Counted from the stretch's first letter, positions 47,836-56,960 are shown. The stretch is 64,000 nt of DNA from Clostridium minihomine (GCF_900240385.1 NZ_OEQH01000002.1:570488-634487), one strand, 5' to 3'. Notes: generated by a model not told the origin, from the letters alone. Made by a program: numbers and translations.

Positions 47836-48040
47836 GAAAGGCTGAAAAGTGGAAAAACGGTAATAAGTCAAAGCCCATGCGGCTTTCGAGCTTCATTACT
47901 TTCCAATTGGACTGTTGACTCTTTGTTAACAGTATGTATTAATTTTTGATGTTTTAACAGGTTGTTGAAAACTCTGTGGGGAATGTTGAAAACAAGTTTA
48001 AAATTTTAGAGAGAAAATTTTGTGCTTTTCCCCTGATTTG

Positions 48041-48071
48041 TGGAAAAGTGGAGGAATTCTCCACTTTTCCA
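48041..48071. repeat. Perfect palindrome in oriC, 13-bp arms
   Basis: TGGAAAAGTGGAG and CTCCACTTTTCCA around GAATT, just beyond the dnaA stop. Each arm overlaps a DnaA-box-like sequence. No T-run follows on the minus strand, so a terminator role for dnaA is doubtful. Confidence 0.8.
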
Positions 48072-48107
48072 ATTATACTATTTGTAATATTCGAGAACGG
48101 TACACGA

Positions 48108-49421
48108 TCAGCGATCGCGAATATTTTTAATGATATCCTGAACGGTATCTTTGATTTTCGGATCTTTGGCAATATTTTTTTCCACTTGTTGTATGGCATA
48201 CACCACAGTGGAATGATCCCGTCCGCCAAATGCTTCACCGATAGAAGTCATGGGAAGCTGCGTAATATCGCGAACCACATACATGGCGATTTGCCTTGCA
48301 CTGGAAATATTGGCAGATCGTTTTGGGGAACGAATGTCCTCTGGTGAAGTACCAAAAGTTCGAGCCACTTCCTCAATGATCTTTTCAATGGTCATGGGGG
48401 CAGGCTGGTGATTATTGATAATATCGCTGATGGCAGCCTGGGCGGTAGAGATGCTCAAAGGTTCCCCGGCTAAAAGATAATAGGCTTTCATCTTTTTCAC
48501 GGCACCTTCCAGCTGACGAATGTTGTTCTTCAGCCGGTTAGCGATATATTCCGCCACATTATCAGGCAGATCAATTTCTAAAAGCTCTGCTTTGCGCTTT
48601 ATAATCGCAATCCGGGTTTCAAAATCCGGTGGCTGAACGTCGGCAGTCAGACCCCATTCAAAACGGGTCAAAAGACGCTCTTCCAGCGTGGCAATGTCTT
48701 TTGGCGGCCGGTCAGATGTCAGTACGATTTGCTTTTTGGCTTCGTACAGGGTATTAAAAGTATGGAAGAATTCTTCCTGTGTCGAATCCTTGCCGGCGAT
48801 AAACTGAATATCATCCACCAGCAGGATGTCCGCTTTTCGATAGCGCTGATGAAATTCCGCTGTGGTGCCCCGGCGGATGGCTTCGATCAATTCGTTGGTA
48901 AATTCATCCCCCTTAATATAGATAATATCCATTGTAGGGTGATTTTTCGAAATTTCACTGCAAATGGCATACAATAAATGGGTTTTTCCAAGGCCGGAAT
49001 TTCCATAAATGAATAAGGGGTTGTACAACACTGCGGGTTTGGTGGCCACCGCCATAGACGCCGCGTGAGCAAATTTGTTAGAAGGCCCTACGATAAAGGT
49101 GTCAAAAGTGAATTCATAATCATCTTTTGACAAAGGAGTAGAGTCTGGCTTATTGTTTTGTACCAGTTGTTCTGGGGTGCAAAGCTGAATTTGAATCCCT
49201 TCGCCGAAAATTTCATTAAACGCTTCCTGCAGCAGGGAGGTGTAGCACCGGGTCAATGTTTGCAAATGAAATTCGTTTGGGACCTCCAGCACGGCAATTC
49301 CCTTGGAAAAATCCAAGCTGACGGGGCGGATCCGATGGATCCAGGTTGTGTAGGCAACCTCTGTAATGCGGGTTTTGCAAAAATCGCATACAAGGCTCCA
49401 GGCTTCGGTAAAGGATTCCAT
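48108..49421 (-). CDS. dnaA: Chromosomal replication initiator protein DnaA
   Basis: Binds DnaA boxes at oriC and opens the duplex. The 437-residue protein has domain I (1-80), a short linker, the AAA+ domain with Walker A GNSGLGKTH (residues 140-148) and Walker B (ILLVDDIQFI), and domain IV with the DNA-binding signature GGRDHSTVVYAI. The ATG at 49421 gives MESFTEAW; an ATG four codons upstream lies only one base from the AAAGG ribosome binding site and is less likely. A promoter and a consensus DnaA box lie upstream, fitting autoregulation. Confidence 0.96.
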   Translation of the reverse strand: MESFTEAWSLVCDFCKTRITEVAYTTWIHRIRPVSLDFSKGIAVLEVPNEFHLQTLTRCYTSLLQEAFNEIFGEGIQIQLCTPEQLVQNNKPDSTPLSKDDYEFTFDTFIVGPSNKFAHAASMAVATKPAVLYNPLFIYGNSGLGKTHLLYAICSEISKNHPTMDIIYIKGDEFTNELIEAIRRGTTAEFHQRYRKADILLVDDIQFIAGKDSTQEEFFHTFNTLYEAKKQIVLTSDRPPKDIATLEERLLTRFEWGLTADVQPPDFETRIAIIKRKAELLEIDLPDNVAEYIANRLKNNIRQLEGAVKKMKAYYLLAGEPLSISTAQAAISDIINNHQPAPMTIEKIIEEVARTFGTSPEDIRSPKRSANISSARQIAMYVVRDITQLPMTSIGEAFGGRDHSTVVYAIQQVEKNIAKDPKIKDTVQDIIKNIRDR

Positions 49422-49526
49422 AAAAACAATCATACCTTTCGGTGAGATAAGAAAATAAAGAAAAACCGAGATTCTGCGTATAACAATCGCCAAAGCGGCA
49501 CGTTTTGAAAGCGAATCCGGTTGTTA

Positions 49527-49535
49527 TGTGGATAA
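49527..49535 (-). promoter_or_regulatory. Perfect DnaA box
   Basis: TTATCCACA on the minus strand, just downstream of the dnaA -10, where bound DnaA could repress its own gene. Confidence 0.85.
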
Positions 49536-49543
49536 TTGATCTT

Positions 49544-49572
49544 ATGATAGCATAAAGAAAGGAATTTTTCAA
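49544..49572 (-). promoter_or_regulatory. Promoter candidate for dnaA
   Basis: TTGAAA, 17 bp, TATCAT on the minus strand, about 120 bp before the dnaA start. Confidence 0.65.
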
Positions 49573-49771
49573 ATGGTTTTAAACGGATTCTCAACAGCGT
49601 TGTTTAAAACTTATGTCGTTTATTGGCGGTGTCGCTGGATTTCCACAAAGAGGTTTGAAAACTGTGGATATTTTTGTTTTCTTTGAAAATTTGTGGAAGA
49701 ATCGCTTTTCTTTTGGGAAATAGTATGTTATGATAAGTCAAAAGCTCAATCGACGTATTTGTATTTTTTTA

Positions 49772-49801
49772 TTGACAGTTTGCCTGTGATTAGGCTATAA
49801 T
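49772..49801 (+). promoter_or_regulatory. Promoter candidate for rpmH
   Basis: TTGACA, 18 bp, TATAAT: both hexamers are consensus. It lies about 40 bp before rpmH. Confidence 0.85.
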
Positions 49802-49841
49802 GCTAAATTGCAAGGTTTCTACCCGAAAGGAGGGTTTTTTC

Positions 49842-49976
49842 ATGCTGAGAACTTATCAGCCTAAGAAGCTCCATAGAAAAAAAGAGCATGGGTTCAGAAA
49901 GAGAATGTCCGATAGAAACGGCCGCAAAGTTTTGGCGCGCCGCAGGGCCAAGGGAAGAGCGCGCTTGTCTTACTGA
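49842..49976 (+). CDS. rpmH: 50S ribosomal protein L34
   Basis: Basic 44-residue ribosomal protein ([18 protein letters not shown] at the start, then [19 protein letters not shown]), too short for usual ORF cut-offs. AAAGGAGG lies about nine bases before the ATG. A strong promoter precedes it and a terminator follows, so it can be made apart from rnpA, which starts about 90 bp on. Confidence 0.97.
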   Translation: MLRTYQPKKLHRKKEHGFRKRMSDRNGRKVLARRRAKGRARLSY

Positions 49977-49982
49977 AGCTTT

Positions 49983-50014
49983 GAAAGGGCCACCGCTGTG
50001 TGGCCTTTCTTTGT
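49983..50014 (+). terminator. Intrinsic terminator/attenuator after rpmH
   Basis: GAAAGGGCCAC pairs with GTGGCCTTTC (one bulged G) around CGCTGT, followed by TTTGTTTT. Confidence 0.75.
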
Positions 50015-50067
50015 TTTATTTTTTTTCAGTCAGGCAGCGGGCGTTATAGGAAGGAAGGTTTTTCACT

Positions 50068-50403
50068 GTGAGCCAAATAGTTCCAATTTGTGAAAACAGC
50101 AGCTTCCGTCGCGCCTATGCCAGAGGAAAGTCCTTTGTGTCTCCCGTTTTGGTAACCTATGTAATGAAAAACCGCACCCGTCGCATTCGGGTGGGGATTA
50201 CCACGAGCAAAAAAACCGGAAATGCCGTAAAGCGCAACCGTTCCCGCCGAATCATTCGGGAAGCGGCGCGGCAGCTGGTGCCGCAGCTTTCTGGGGGATA
50301 TGATTTGATATTTGTGGCGCGGGCAAAGACACCATATGTAAAAAGCACGGACATTGTAAGGGATATGAAGAAACATCTGACAGAAGCGGGTGTTCTGAAA
50401 TGA
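50068..50403 (+). CDS. rnpA: Ribonuclease P protein component
   Basis: Protein subunit of RNase P, which matures tRNA 5' ends. The 111-residue protein shows the family signature [14 protein letters not shown] (near residue 55) and the N-terminal [13 protein letters not shown]. It starts with GTG behind GGAAGG and overlaps yidD by four bases. Confidence 0.95.
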   Translation: MSQIVPICENSSFRRAYARGKSFVSPVLVTYVMKNRTRRIRVGITTSKKTGNAVKRNRSRRIIREAARQLVPQLSGGYDLIFVARAKTPYVKSTDIVRDMKKHLTEAGVLK

Positions 50404-50663
50404 AGCGTCTGTTTATTTCACTGATTCGGGGATATCAAAAATGGATTTCTCCAATCAAAAAACCGTGCTGCCGGTTTATTCCAACCTGCAGTAACTACGC
50501 GGTACAAGCGATTGAGCGTTTTGGGATTGTAAAAGGCTCTTTTTTGGCGCTGTACCGCATTCTTCGCTGCAATCCTTTCTGCCGCGGCGGTTACGATCCC
50601 GTGCCGGAAAAAAAAGACTGCGCGCTTTGCCTGTCGGACAAGCCGCGCTTAAAAGGTAAATAG
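50400..50663 (+). CDS. yidD: Membrane protein insertion efficiency factor YidD
   Basis: Small membrane-associated helper of YidC. The 87-residue protein has the family pattern [21 protein letters not shown], then [19 protein letters not shown], with conserved cysteines. It overlaps rnpA by four bases and lies 80 bp before yidC. Confidence 0.93.
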   Translation: MKRLFISLIRGYQKWISPIKKPCCRFIPTCSNYAVQAIERFGIVKGSFLALYRILRCNPFCRGGYDPVPEKKDCALCLSDKPRLKGK

Positions 50664-50743
50664 CAGCCGGGTGGGCTTTTCTGCTTTGTCTGCTGGTTAC
50701 AATATTTTCAAAAATAATTTATCCTATATTGTGAGGTTATTCT

Positions 50744-51850
50744 ATGGCTGGTTTGGGTAATTTTTTCGGCAGTTTTCTGGGATACCTGCTGTGGGTTTTT
50801 TATGCCTTTTTTCAGAATTACGGCATAGCAATTATCATTTTTACTATTTTACTTAAAATTGTAATGTTTCCCTTTTCGATCAAGCAGCAGAAATCTCTGG
50901 CAGCAAACAGCAAGCTGTCCGTTAAGCAAAAGGAGCTGCAAAAAAAATACGCCAACGATCGCGTGAAATTGAATGAAGAAATTCAGAAGATGTATGATAA
51001 GGAAGGGTACAATCCGGCCAGCGGCTGCCTTCCCATGCTGATACCTTTCCCGATTATGATAGGCCTTTATTATACCGTTATTAATCCTTTGTCCAACGCA
51101 CTTCATTTGGGCAAAGAATCGGTGGCTCAGGCGGTGGCTGTTCTTCAAAGAGTTCCTGGCATTAGCAGCACATTCCAATATCGGGGCGGATTTTACAACG
51201 AAATGGAAATTGTCCGTCATTTTTCTGAGCTGCGCCCCTATCTGACGATGTTTACAGATGAAGAGCTCAATAAGATTGGCTCCTTTAGCAGAAGCTTTGA
51301 CTTTTTAGGGCTGAATCTTTTGGGCACCCCCACAGATAATACCGCCGGCTGGATGGGTAAAATCGTATCCATGTTTGACACCAATCTGTGGATGATTCCC
51401 GTATTCTGCCTAGTGGCATCTTTGGTGACTCAGGTGATTACCATGAAGCTGCAGCCGGGCATGCAACAGCAGCAACAGGGTTGCATGAAAGGCATGATGT
51501 ACACCCTGCCGATGGTTTCTGCTGTATTTGCCATGTCTGTTCCTGCGGCAGTTGGTTTTTACTGGATTATTTCTACCTTGACCAGCTTGGTTCAGGTGAT
51601 ATTGGTTCATATCTTTTTCAGTCCCGCATCGCTGACTGCAAAGGCCGAAGCCCAAAGAGTGGCGCTGCTGATGCAGGAAGAAGCGAAAAAAGAACCTTTA
51701 CCGGCTCATTTGCAGCAGCCGGTGGCAGATACTCCTTCGGTTTCTTCTAAGAAAAAGGAGCAGCAGCCAGGGAAAAAAGAACCCGGTTCCAAAAAGAAGG
51801 GCGGTAAAACCGGAGGTAGTTCCGATTCCTACCTTGGGATGAAAAAATAG
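50744..51850 (+). CDS. yidC: Membrane protein insertase YidC (Oxa1 family)
   Basis: Inserts and folds inner-membrane proteins. The 368-residue protein has about five membrane helices; the core shows the positively charged groove loop (FSIKQQKSLAANSKL; KELQKKYANDRVKLNEE) and GCLPMLIPFPIMIGLY. The signal-anchor lacks a lipobox Cys, unlike Bacillus SpoIIIJ. A basic, Gln/Lys-rich tail of about 45 residues may contact the ribosome. Confidence 0.95.
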   Translation: MAGLGNFFGSFLGYLLWVFYAFFQNYGIAIIIFTILLKIVMFPFSIKQQKSLAANSKLSVKQKELQKKYANDRVKLNEEIQKMYDKEGYNPASGCLPMLIPFPIMIGLYYTVINPLSNALHLGKESVAQAVAVLQRVPGISSTFQYRGGFYNEMEIVRHFSELRPYLTMFTDEELNKIGSFSRSFDFLGLNLLGTPTDNTAGWMGKIVSMFDTNLWMIPVFCLVASLVTQVITMKLQPGMQQQQQGCMKGMMYTLPMVSAVFAMSVPAAVGFYWIISTLTSLVQVILVHIFFSPASLTAKAEAQRVALLMQEEAKKEPLPAHLQQPVADTPSVSSKKKEQQPGKKEPGSKKKGGKTGGSSDSYLGMKK

Positions 51851-51881
51851 CGGTTTCCTATTGATTATTGGAGGTGCGAAG

Positions 51882-52739
51882 GTGGTTAAAGAAGCGATTG
51901 CGACAGGAGATTCCGTGGAGCAGGCGTTTGAACAAGCCTGTAAAATGCTTGGAGTGGAATCACACGAAGCGGAGTTTGAAATTTTAGAGCTTCCCGGAAA
52001 AAAGAAATTTGGTCTTTTTGGCGGCGCACCCGCGAAAGTCCGCGCGTTCACCAAAACCGGCCCTGCTCAGGCAGCGGCAGAGTATCTGCAAAAAGTGCTG
52101 GAGGGAATGGGAATTCCTTCTGTACAGATTGAAACAGTAGAACAAGAAGGCGGTGCTCTTTTATCCCTGACCGGGGATGATATCGGCTTTATCATCGGCC
52201 ATAGAGGGGAAACGCTGGATGCTTTGCAGTATTTGTCTGGACTGGTAGCAAATCATGTGGAGGATTCTTATTACCGAATTACGCTGGATATTGGAAACTA
52301 CCGTGAAAAGAGAAAAGAAACCTTAGAAGCTCTTGGGAAAAAGATGGCCGCAAAAGCACTGAAAACACAGCGCAATTGTTCCTTGGAACCAATGAATCCC
52401 TATGAGCGCCGCATCATTCATACTGCCGTGCAGGAAGTGGAAGGCGTGAAGTCCTGGAGTGAAGGGGAAGATTTGGGCCGTCATGTGGTCATTGGGCCGG
52501 AAGGCGGCGAAAAGCCAATGTTCCGGCGGCAGGGGAACCGTTCCCGCAGTGGAGATTTCCATAAGGATCGCGGCGGACGTCCTCCTCAAGGCAATAAGTA
52601 TGCCGGGGGGAATCGTTCTTCTAAAAACGGCGGTCATTCAGATTACAGGGGCTCTTCTTCACGAGAGAGCCGCCCGCCCCAGAAAACCCCCGCCGGCTCT
52701 TTGTACGGCAAAGTAGATGTTGCGAAAAAGGCAGACTGA
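51882..52739 (+). CDS. khpB: RNA-binding protein KhpB (Jag)
   Basis: Probable RNA chaperone linked to cell elongation and division. The 285-residue protein has the Jag N-terminal domain (VKEAIATGDSVEQAFEQA; GKKKFGLFGG), a KH domain (GFIIGHRGETLDALQYL), an R3H domain (NPYERRIIHTAVQ) and a Gly/Arg/Ser-rich tail. The GTG at 51882 has GGAGGTG just upstream; the ATT-rich upstream start would add seven unlike residues. It follows yidC as usual. Confidence 0.92.
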   Translation: MVKEAIATGDSVEQAFEQACKMLGVESHEAEFEILELPGKKKFGLFGGAPAKVRAFTKTGPAQAAAEYLQKVLEGMGIPSVQIETVEQEGGALLSLTGDDIGFIIGHRGETLDALQYLSGLVANHVEDSYYRITLDIGNYREKRKETLEALGKKMAAKALKTQRNCSLEPMNPYERRIIHTAVQEVEGVKSWSEGEDLGRHVVIGPEGGEKPMFRRQGNRSRSGDFHKDRGGRPPQGNKYAGGNRSSKNGGHSDYRGSSSRESRPPQKTPAGSLYGKVDVAKKAD

Positions 52740-52761
52740 GCCTTTTGATAAGAAATGAAAG

Positions 52762-52792
52762 AAAAGCGGTTCGTGTTACGAGCCGCTTTTTG
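52762..52792 (+). terminator. Terminator or attenuator between khpB and mnmE
   Basis: A 12-bp stem (AAAAGCGGTTCG with CGAGCCGCTTTT, one T-G pair) around TGTTA, ending in a T-run about 20 bp before mnmE. Confidence 0.65.
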
Positions 52793-52812
52793 TGGTACAA
52801 AAGGAGAGAAAG

Positions 52813-54198
52813 ATGGAAAAGAAACCATCCGCAATTGCGGCAATTTCCACCGCTCAGGCCCCCGGCGGGATTGGGGTTATACGAATTTCCGGTCCGGATG
52901 CCCGCCAAATAGCCGACCGGGTTTTTGTTTCTGCCAAACAGAAAAAACTGACCGAAACACCCGGATATACTGCTTTGTATGGGTGGGTATATCGTTTTGA
53001 ATCCGACCCTGCAGAAAAGCTGGATGAGGCAGTGGCTACCGTATTTACTGCACCTCACAGTTATACCGGAGAAGATGTGGTGGAGTTTTCTTGCCATGGC
53101 GGTTTATATGTTTTGCGCCGCGTGTTGGATTCGGTTCTTGCCGCCGGTGCAGTTGCGGCAGAGGCAGGGGAATTTACACGACGGGCATTTTTAAACGGAA
53201 AAATGGATTTAACCCAGGCAGAATCCGTTATGCAGCTGATAGGTGCCCAAGGGCAGCAAGCGCTTCGCGCTGCGTTGGCCGGCCGGGAGGGGGCACTGTT
53301 TCAACGCATTCAAAAAAGCAGAGAGCAGCTTTTGTCTACGGCTGCCCATCTTTCTGCTTGGGCAGATTATCCCGAAGAGGATATTCCGGAATTGGATTCT
53401 TCTTCTTTGGGGGAATCCCTTCGTATTGTTCGCCGTGATTTGACCCGGTTATTGGATCAGTTTGATGCGGGACGAGTTCTTCGAGAAGGCGTCAATACGG
53501 TTATTGTGGGAAGACCCAATGTGGGAAAGTCCACTTTAATGAACCTGCTGGCAGGCTGCGAGCGTTCGATTGTGACTCAGTTTGAAGGAACTACCCGGGA
53601 TATTGTAGAAGAAACTGTTTTGTTGGGCGGTGTGCCTTTGCGCTTGGCAGATACCGCAGGACTGCGGCAGACAGAGGATCCGGTGGAAAGTATTGGGGTA
53701 ACTCGTGCCAAAGACAGATTAAAAACAGCTCAGCTGATTTTAGCGGTATTTGATTCTTCATCGCCTTTGACACAAGAAGATAAAGAACTGATTCAAGAGA
53801 TTCGGGATGTTCCCGCTTTGGCGGTAGTAAATAAAAATGATTTAAAACGAGAAATTGACTTAAAGTATATTTATGACAATTTTAAACATTGGGTATATAT
53901 TTCTGCTCAAAGCGGACAGGGTGTCAAAGACTTGGAGCAGGCAGTGGAAGAATTGCTTCACACGGCTGACTTAAATCCTTCAGAAGGAATTTTGTTTACC
54001 GAACGCCAGCGGGATACTGCTCGAAGAGCAAAAGAGTATGTGGAAGAAGCCATTGATGCGCTGGAAAGCGGAATCACTTTGGATGCCGTTACCGTATCGG
54101 TAGAGGGCGCGGTTTCTGCCTTACTGGAATTGACTGGTGAGAGGGCATCCACCGCAATTGTGGATACCGTGTTCTCTCAGTTTTGTGTTGGAAAATAG
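52813..54198 (+). CDS. mnmE: tRNA modification GTPase MnmE
   Basis: With MnmG adds the carboxymethylaminomethyl group to U34 of tRNAs. The 461-residue protein has the formyl-THF-binding N-terminal domain (AQAPGGIGVIRISG), a helical domain interrupted by a G domain (GRPNVGKST, DTAGLRQ, NKND) and the C-terminal catalytic CVGK. AAGGAGAG precedes the ATG at 52813; the earlier in-frame start would add seven residues. Confidence 0.96.
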   Translation: MEKKPSAIAAISTAQAPGGIGVIRISGPDARQIADRVFVSAKQKKLTETPGYTALYGWVYRFESDPAEKLDEAVATVFTAPHSYTGEDVVEFSCHGGLYVLRRVLDSVLAAGAVAAEAGEFTRRAFLNGKMDLTQAESVMQLIGAQGQQALRAALAGREGALFQRIQKSREQLLSTAAHLSAWADYPEEDIPELDSSSLGESLRIVRRDLTRLLDQFDAGRVLREGVNTVIVGRPNVGKSTLMNLLAGCERSIVTQFEGTTRDIVEETVLLGGVPLRLADTAGLRQTEDPVESIGVTRAKDRLKTAQLILAVFDSSSPLTQEDKELIQEIRDVPALAVVNKNDLKREIDLKYIYDNFKHWVYISAQSGQGVKDLEQAVEELLHTADLNPSEGILFTERQRDTARRAKEYVEEAIDALESGITLDAVTVSVEGAVSALLELTGERASTAIVDTVFSQFCVGK

Positions 54199-54249
54199 AA
54201 AAATCAATCTGCCGCCAAAATGGCGGAAAGGGATAAGGTGCAAGAAAGA

Positions 54250-56163
54250 ATGTATCAAGCAGATCAGTATGATGTCATCGTAATCGGGGCCGGGCATGCC
54301 GGAATTGAAGCGGCGCTGGCTGCGGCACGGCTTGGCTGCCGCACGGTTATTTTTACGATTAATATGGATTCGGTAGGAAACTGCCCTTGTAATCCTTCTA
54401 TAGGGGGAACGGCTAAAGGGCATTTGGTGCGTGAGATTGATGCACTTGGCGGCGAGATGGGGAAAACGGCAGATGCCTGCACCCTGCAAAGCCGGATGCT
54501 GAATCTGGGAAAAGGGCCTGCGGTTCACTCTTTGCGGGCGCAGATTGACCGGCGGGAATATTCCAAAATGATGAAACATAAATTGGAAACCCAGCCAAAT
54601 CTGCAATTAAAGCAAGGGGAAATTGTGGATCTGTACCGGAATGAAGACGGAACCTGGCAAGCAGTTACCCGAATGGGTGCGGGCTATACCGGGAAAACAG
54701 TTATTTTAGCGACGGGTACTTATTTAAGTGGGCGGATTTATGTGGGAGAGGTTTCTTATGACAGTGGACCGGATGGATTGTTCCCTGCTGCTTTTTTAAC
54801 CGAACCTTTGAAAAAATTAGGACTTCATCTGCGTCGCTTTAAAACAGGGACTCCTGCTCGGGTTCTGCGCTCTAGCATTGACTTTTCTAATTTAGAAGTG
54901 CAAAAAGGAGACGAGCCGGTCGTTCCGTTTTCTTACGAAACAGATGAACCTCTTGCAAATAAGGAAGTTTGTCATATAGCTTGGTCCAATAGCCAAACTA
55001 AAAAAATTATTCTTGAAAATATTCATCGGTCTCCTTTGTATGGCGGTAAGATAGAAGGGGTTGGCCCTCGATACTGTCCCAGCTTTGAAGATAAGATTAT
55101 GCGCTTTGCCGATAAAGAGCGGCATCAGATTTTTATTGAGCCTTGTGGTTTAGACACGGAAGAACTGTATTTACAGGGAATGTCCTCTTCTTTGCCAGAA
55201 GATGTGCAGATTGCGTTTTATCGTACCATAAAAGGGATGGAACAAGTAGAAATTATGCGCTGTGCCTATGCGATTGAATATGATTGTGTAGATCCGCTGC
55301 AATTGGATGCTACCTTGGAATTCCAAGATCTTCCCGGCTTATACGGCGCTGGTCAATTTAACGGCAGCTCAGGTTATGAAGAAGCGGCGGCGCAAGGCCT
55401 TTTGGCCGGGATCAATGCGGCTCGCCGGGTTGCTGGCAAAGATCAAATTGTGCTGGATCGAGCCGGTTCTTATATTGGAACTTTGGTGGATGATTTGGTA
55501 ACCAAAGGGGTTACCGATCCTTACCGCATGATGACGTCCCGATCCGAATATCGTTTGGTGCTGCGCCAGGATAACGCCGATGAACGGTTGACTGCAATTG
55601 GACATGATCTGGGATTAATTGATGAAGAGCGTTTTGCCAGATTCCAGATAAAACAAGCACAAAAAGAGGAAGAACTTCGTCGGGTTGCTAAAAAGGTGCT
55701 TTCACCCACCGAAGAACTGAATCGAATACTTGTTTCACGTGGAACAACTCCAGTAACCACCGGGGTAAGGATGATTGATTTGCTGCGCCGACCGGAACTG
55801 AATTATCAGGTGTTGTCCCCGGTAGATACCGATCGTCCGGAAATCCCCGATGCAGTTTTGGAAAATGTAGAGATTGAAATTAAGTACGAGGGGTATATTA
55901 AAAGACAAAAGGCAGATATTGCAGAAATGCGGCGTTTGGAACAAAAGCTGCTGCCAAAAGGGTTCGATTACCAAACTGTCACCGGTTTGCGTTTGGAAGC
56001 CCAGGAAAAACTGCAAAAGATTCGTCCCTTAAATATTGGCCAGGCATCTCGTATTTCTGGGGTCAGCCCGGCAGATATTTCTGTTTTGCTGATTTGGCTG
56101 ACACGTCAGGGAGAAGAGGAGGAAACGCCCGTTCATGATAAAGATGGAACAAAAGCTGATTGA
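54250..56163 (+). CDS. mnmG: tRNA uridine 5-carboxymethylaminomethyl modification enzyme MnmG
   Basis: FAD/NADH enzyme partner of MnmE. From the ATG at 54250 it has 637 residues: an FAD-binding motif (VIGAGHAGIEAALAAARLG), the family segments CNPSIGGTAKGHLVREID and PEYRLVLRQDN-like SEYRLVLRQDNAD, and a C-terminal helical domain that docks tRNA. The start is uncertain (ATG 54220 or GTG 54238 are in frame); 54250 begins just before the FAD fold. A parS site lies inside the gene at 55731-55746. It overlaps rsmG by 29 bp. Confidence 0.95.
   Translation: MYQADQYDVIVIGAGHAGIEAALAAARLGCRTVIFTINMDSVGNCPCNPSIGGTAKGHLVREIDALGGEMGKTADACTLQSRMLNLGKGPAVHSLRAQIDRREYSKMMKHKLETQPNLQLKQGEIVDLYRNEDGTWQAVTRMGAGYTGKTVILATGTYLSGRIYVGEVSYDSGPDGLFPAAFLTEPLKKLGLHLRRFKTGTPARVLRSSIDFSNLEVQKGDEPVVPFSYETDEPLANKEVCHIAWSNSQTKKIILENIHRSPLYGGKIEGVGPRYCPSFEDKIMRFADKERHQIFIEPCGLDTEELYLQGMSSSLPEDVQIAFYRTIKGMEQVEIMRCAYAIEYDCVDPLQLDATLEFQDLPGLYGAGQFNGSSGYEEAAAQGLLAGINAARRVAGKDQIVLDRAGSYIGTLVDDLVTKGVTDPYRMMTSRSEYRLVLRQDNADERLTAIGHDLGLIDEERFARFQIKQAQKEEELRRVAKKVLSPTEELNRILVSRGTTPVTTGVRMIDLLRRPELNYQVLSPVDTDRPEIPDAVLENVEIEIKYEGYIKRQKADIAEMRRLEQKLLPKGFDYQTVTGLRLEAQEKLQKIRPLNIGQASRISGVSPADISVLLIWLTRQGEEEETPVHDKDGTKAD
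55731..55746 (-). promoter_or_regulatory. parS: parS site inside mnmG
   Basis: TGTTTCACGTGGAACA, the exact reverse complement of the site at 58532-58547 and one of the known natural versions of the 16-bp ParB site (consensus TGTTNCACGTGAAACA). Confidence 0.9.
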
Positions 56164-56848
56164 AACTGCTGCGGCTTATGATATTTTAATCAGCGCCGAG
56201 CAGGCACAGGCTTTTCAAACGTATATGGAGCTTTTGTTGGAATGGAATGAAAAAATTAATTTAACAGCCATTACGGAACCGGAACAAGTGGTGGAAAAGC
56301 ATTTTTTAGATAGCCTTCTTTTGATCAAGGCGGTTGAGATTCCAGAGGGGGCCCGATTGATCGATGTGGGAACCGGAGCAGGATTTCCTGGAATTCCACT
56401 TTTATTGTATCGTCCGGATATTCGTCTGACTTTGCTGGACAGCCTGCAGAAACGATTGAACTTCTTAAAAGAGGTGTGCGATCGATTGGGGCTTTCTGCG
56501 CAACTGATTCATGCCCGTGCAGAAGAGGGGAGCCGCCAGCCAAAGCTGAGGGACGGTTTTGATTTGGCATGTGCCCGTGCGGTGGCACCGCTTCCGGTGC
56601 TGTGTGAATATTGTCTGCCGTTTGTAAAAAAAGGCGGAGCATTTGTGGCAATGAAAGGCCCGGGGGCAAGTGAAGAGCTTGCCGCTTCTCAAAAGGCAAT
56701 TTCTTTTTTGGGTGCAAAAGCAGAGAGTTCCCAACAATTTATGCTTCCCGATGGGAGTGCCCGCAGTATTTTGGTATGCAGAAAGATAGCGTCAACCTCC
56801 GACAAATATCCCCGACACGGCTCAAAAATTGCGAAATCTCCCCTTTAA
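56135..56848 (+). CDS. rsmG: 16S rRNA (guanine-N7) methyltransferase RsmG
   Basis: SAM-dependent enzyme that methylates G527 of 16S rRNA. The 237-residue protein shows the RsmG pattern WNEKINLTAITEPEQVVEKHFLDSL, the SAM motif LIDVGTGAGFPGIPL and FVAMKGP near the end. The ATG at 56135 lies inside mnmG with GAGGAGG 12 bp upstream, so translation is coupled. Confidence 0.95.
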   Translation: MIKMEQKLIETAAAYDILISAEQAQAFQTYMELLLEWNEKINLTAITEPEQVVEKHFLDSLLLIKAVEIPEGARLIDVGTGAGFPGIPLLLYRPDIRLTLLDSLQKRLNFLKEVCDRLGLSAQLIHARAEEGSRQPKLRDGFDLACARAVAPLPVLCEYCLPFVKKGGAFVAMKGPGASEELAASQKAISFLGAKAESSQQFMLPDGSARSILVCRKIASTSDKYPRHGSKIAKSPL

Positions 56849-56960
56849 TAGCCACAAATCCAAAGAAAAAATTATTTCCCGAAGTCATAATTCAACAGAA
56901 CATGTGCCGCCTTCTATGCTATTCTGGTAAAAACGGACAAGCAAAGGGAGGGCGGCGCTT

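Larger units (their letters stand above)
47773..48107. other. oriC: oriC, dnaA-dnaN part: candidate unwinding region
   Basis: About 335 bp between dnaA and dnaN. It contains a very AT-rich strip (47790-47820), trinucleotide repeats resembling DnaA-trios (47818-47835), degenerate DnaA boxes (TGTGGAAAA at 48039-48047, eight of nine; AGTGGAAAA at 47848-47856 and TGTGGGGAA at 47975-47983, seven of nine) and a 13-bp perfect palindrome arm pair (48041-48071). It has the layout of the B. subtilis origin unwinding region. No gene. Confidence 0.75.
49422..49841. other. oriC: oriC, dnaA-rpmH part: DnaA box cluster and divergent promoters
   Basis: About 420 bp between the divergent dnaA and rpmH genes. 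DnaA boxes: TGTGGATAA (49527-49535, perfect), TGTGGATAT (49663-49671, eight of nine), ATTTCCACA (49639-49647) and TGTGGAAGA (49692-49700), both seven of nine. It also carries the dnaA promoter (minus) and the rpmH promoter (plus). Confidence 0.8.
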
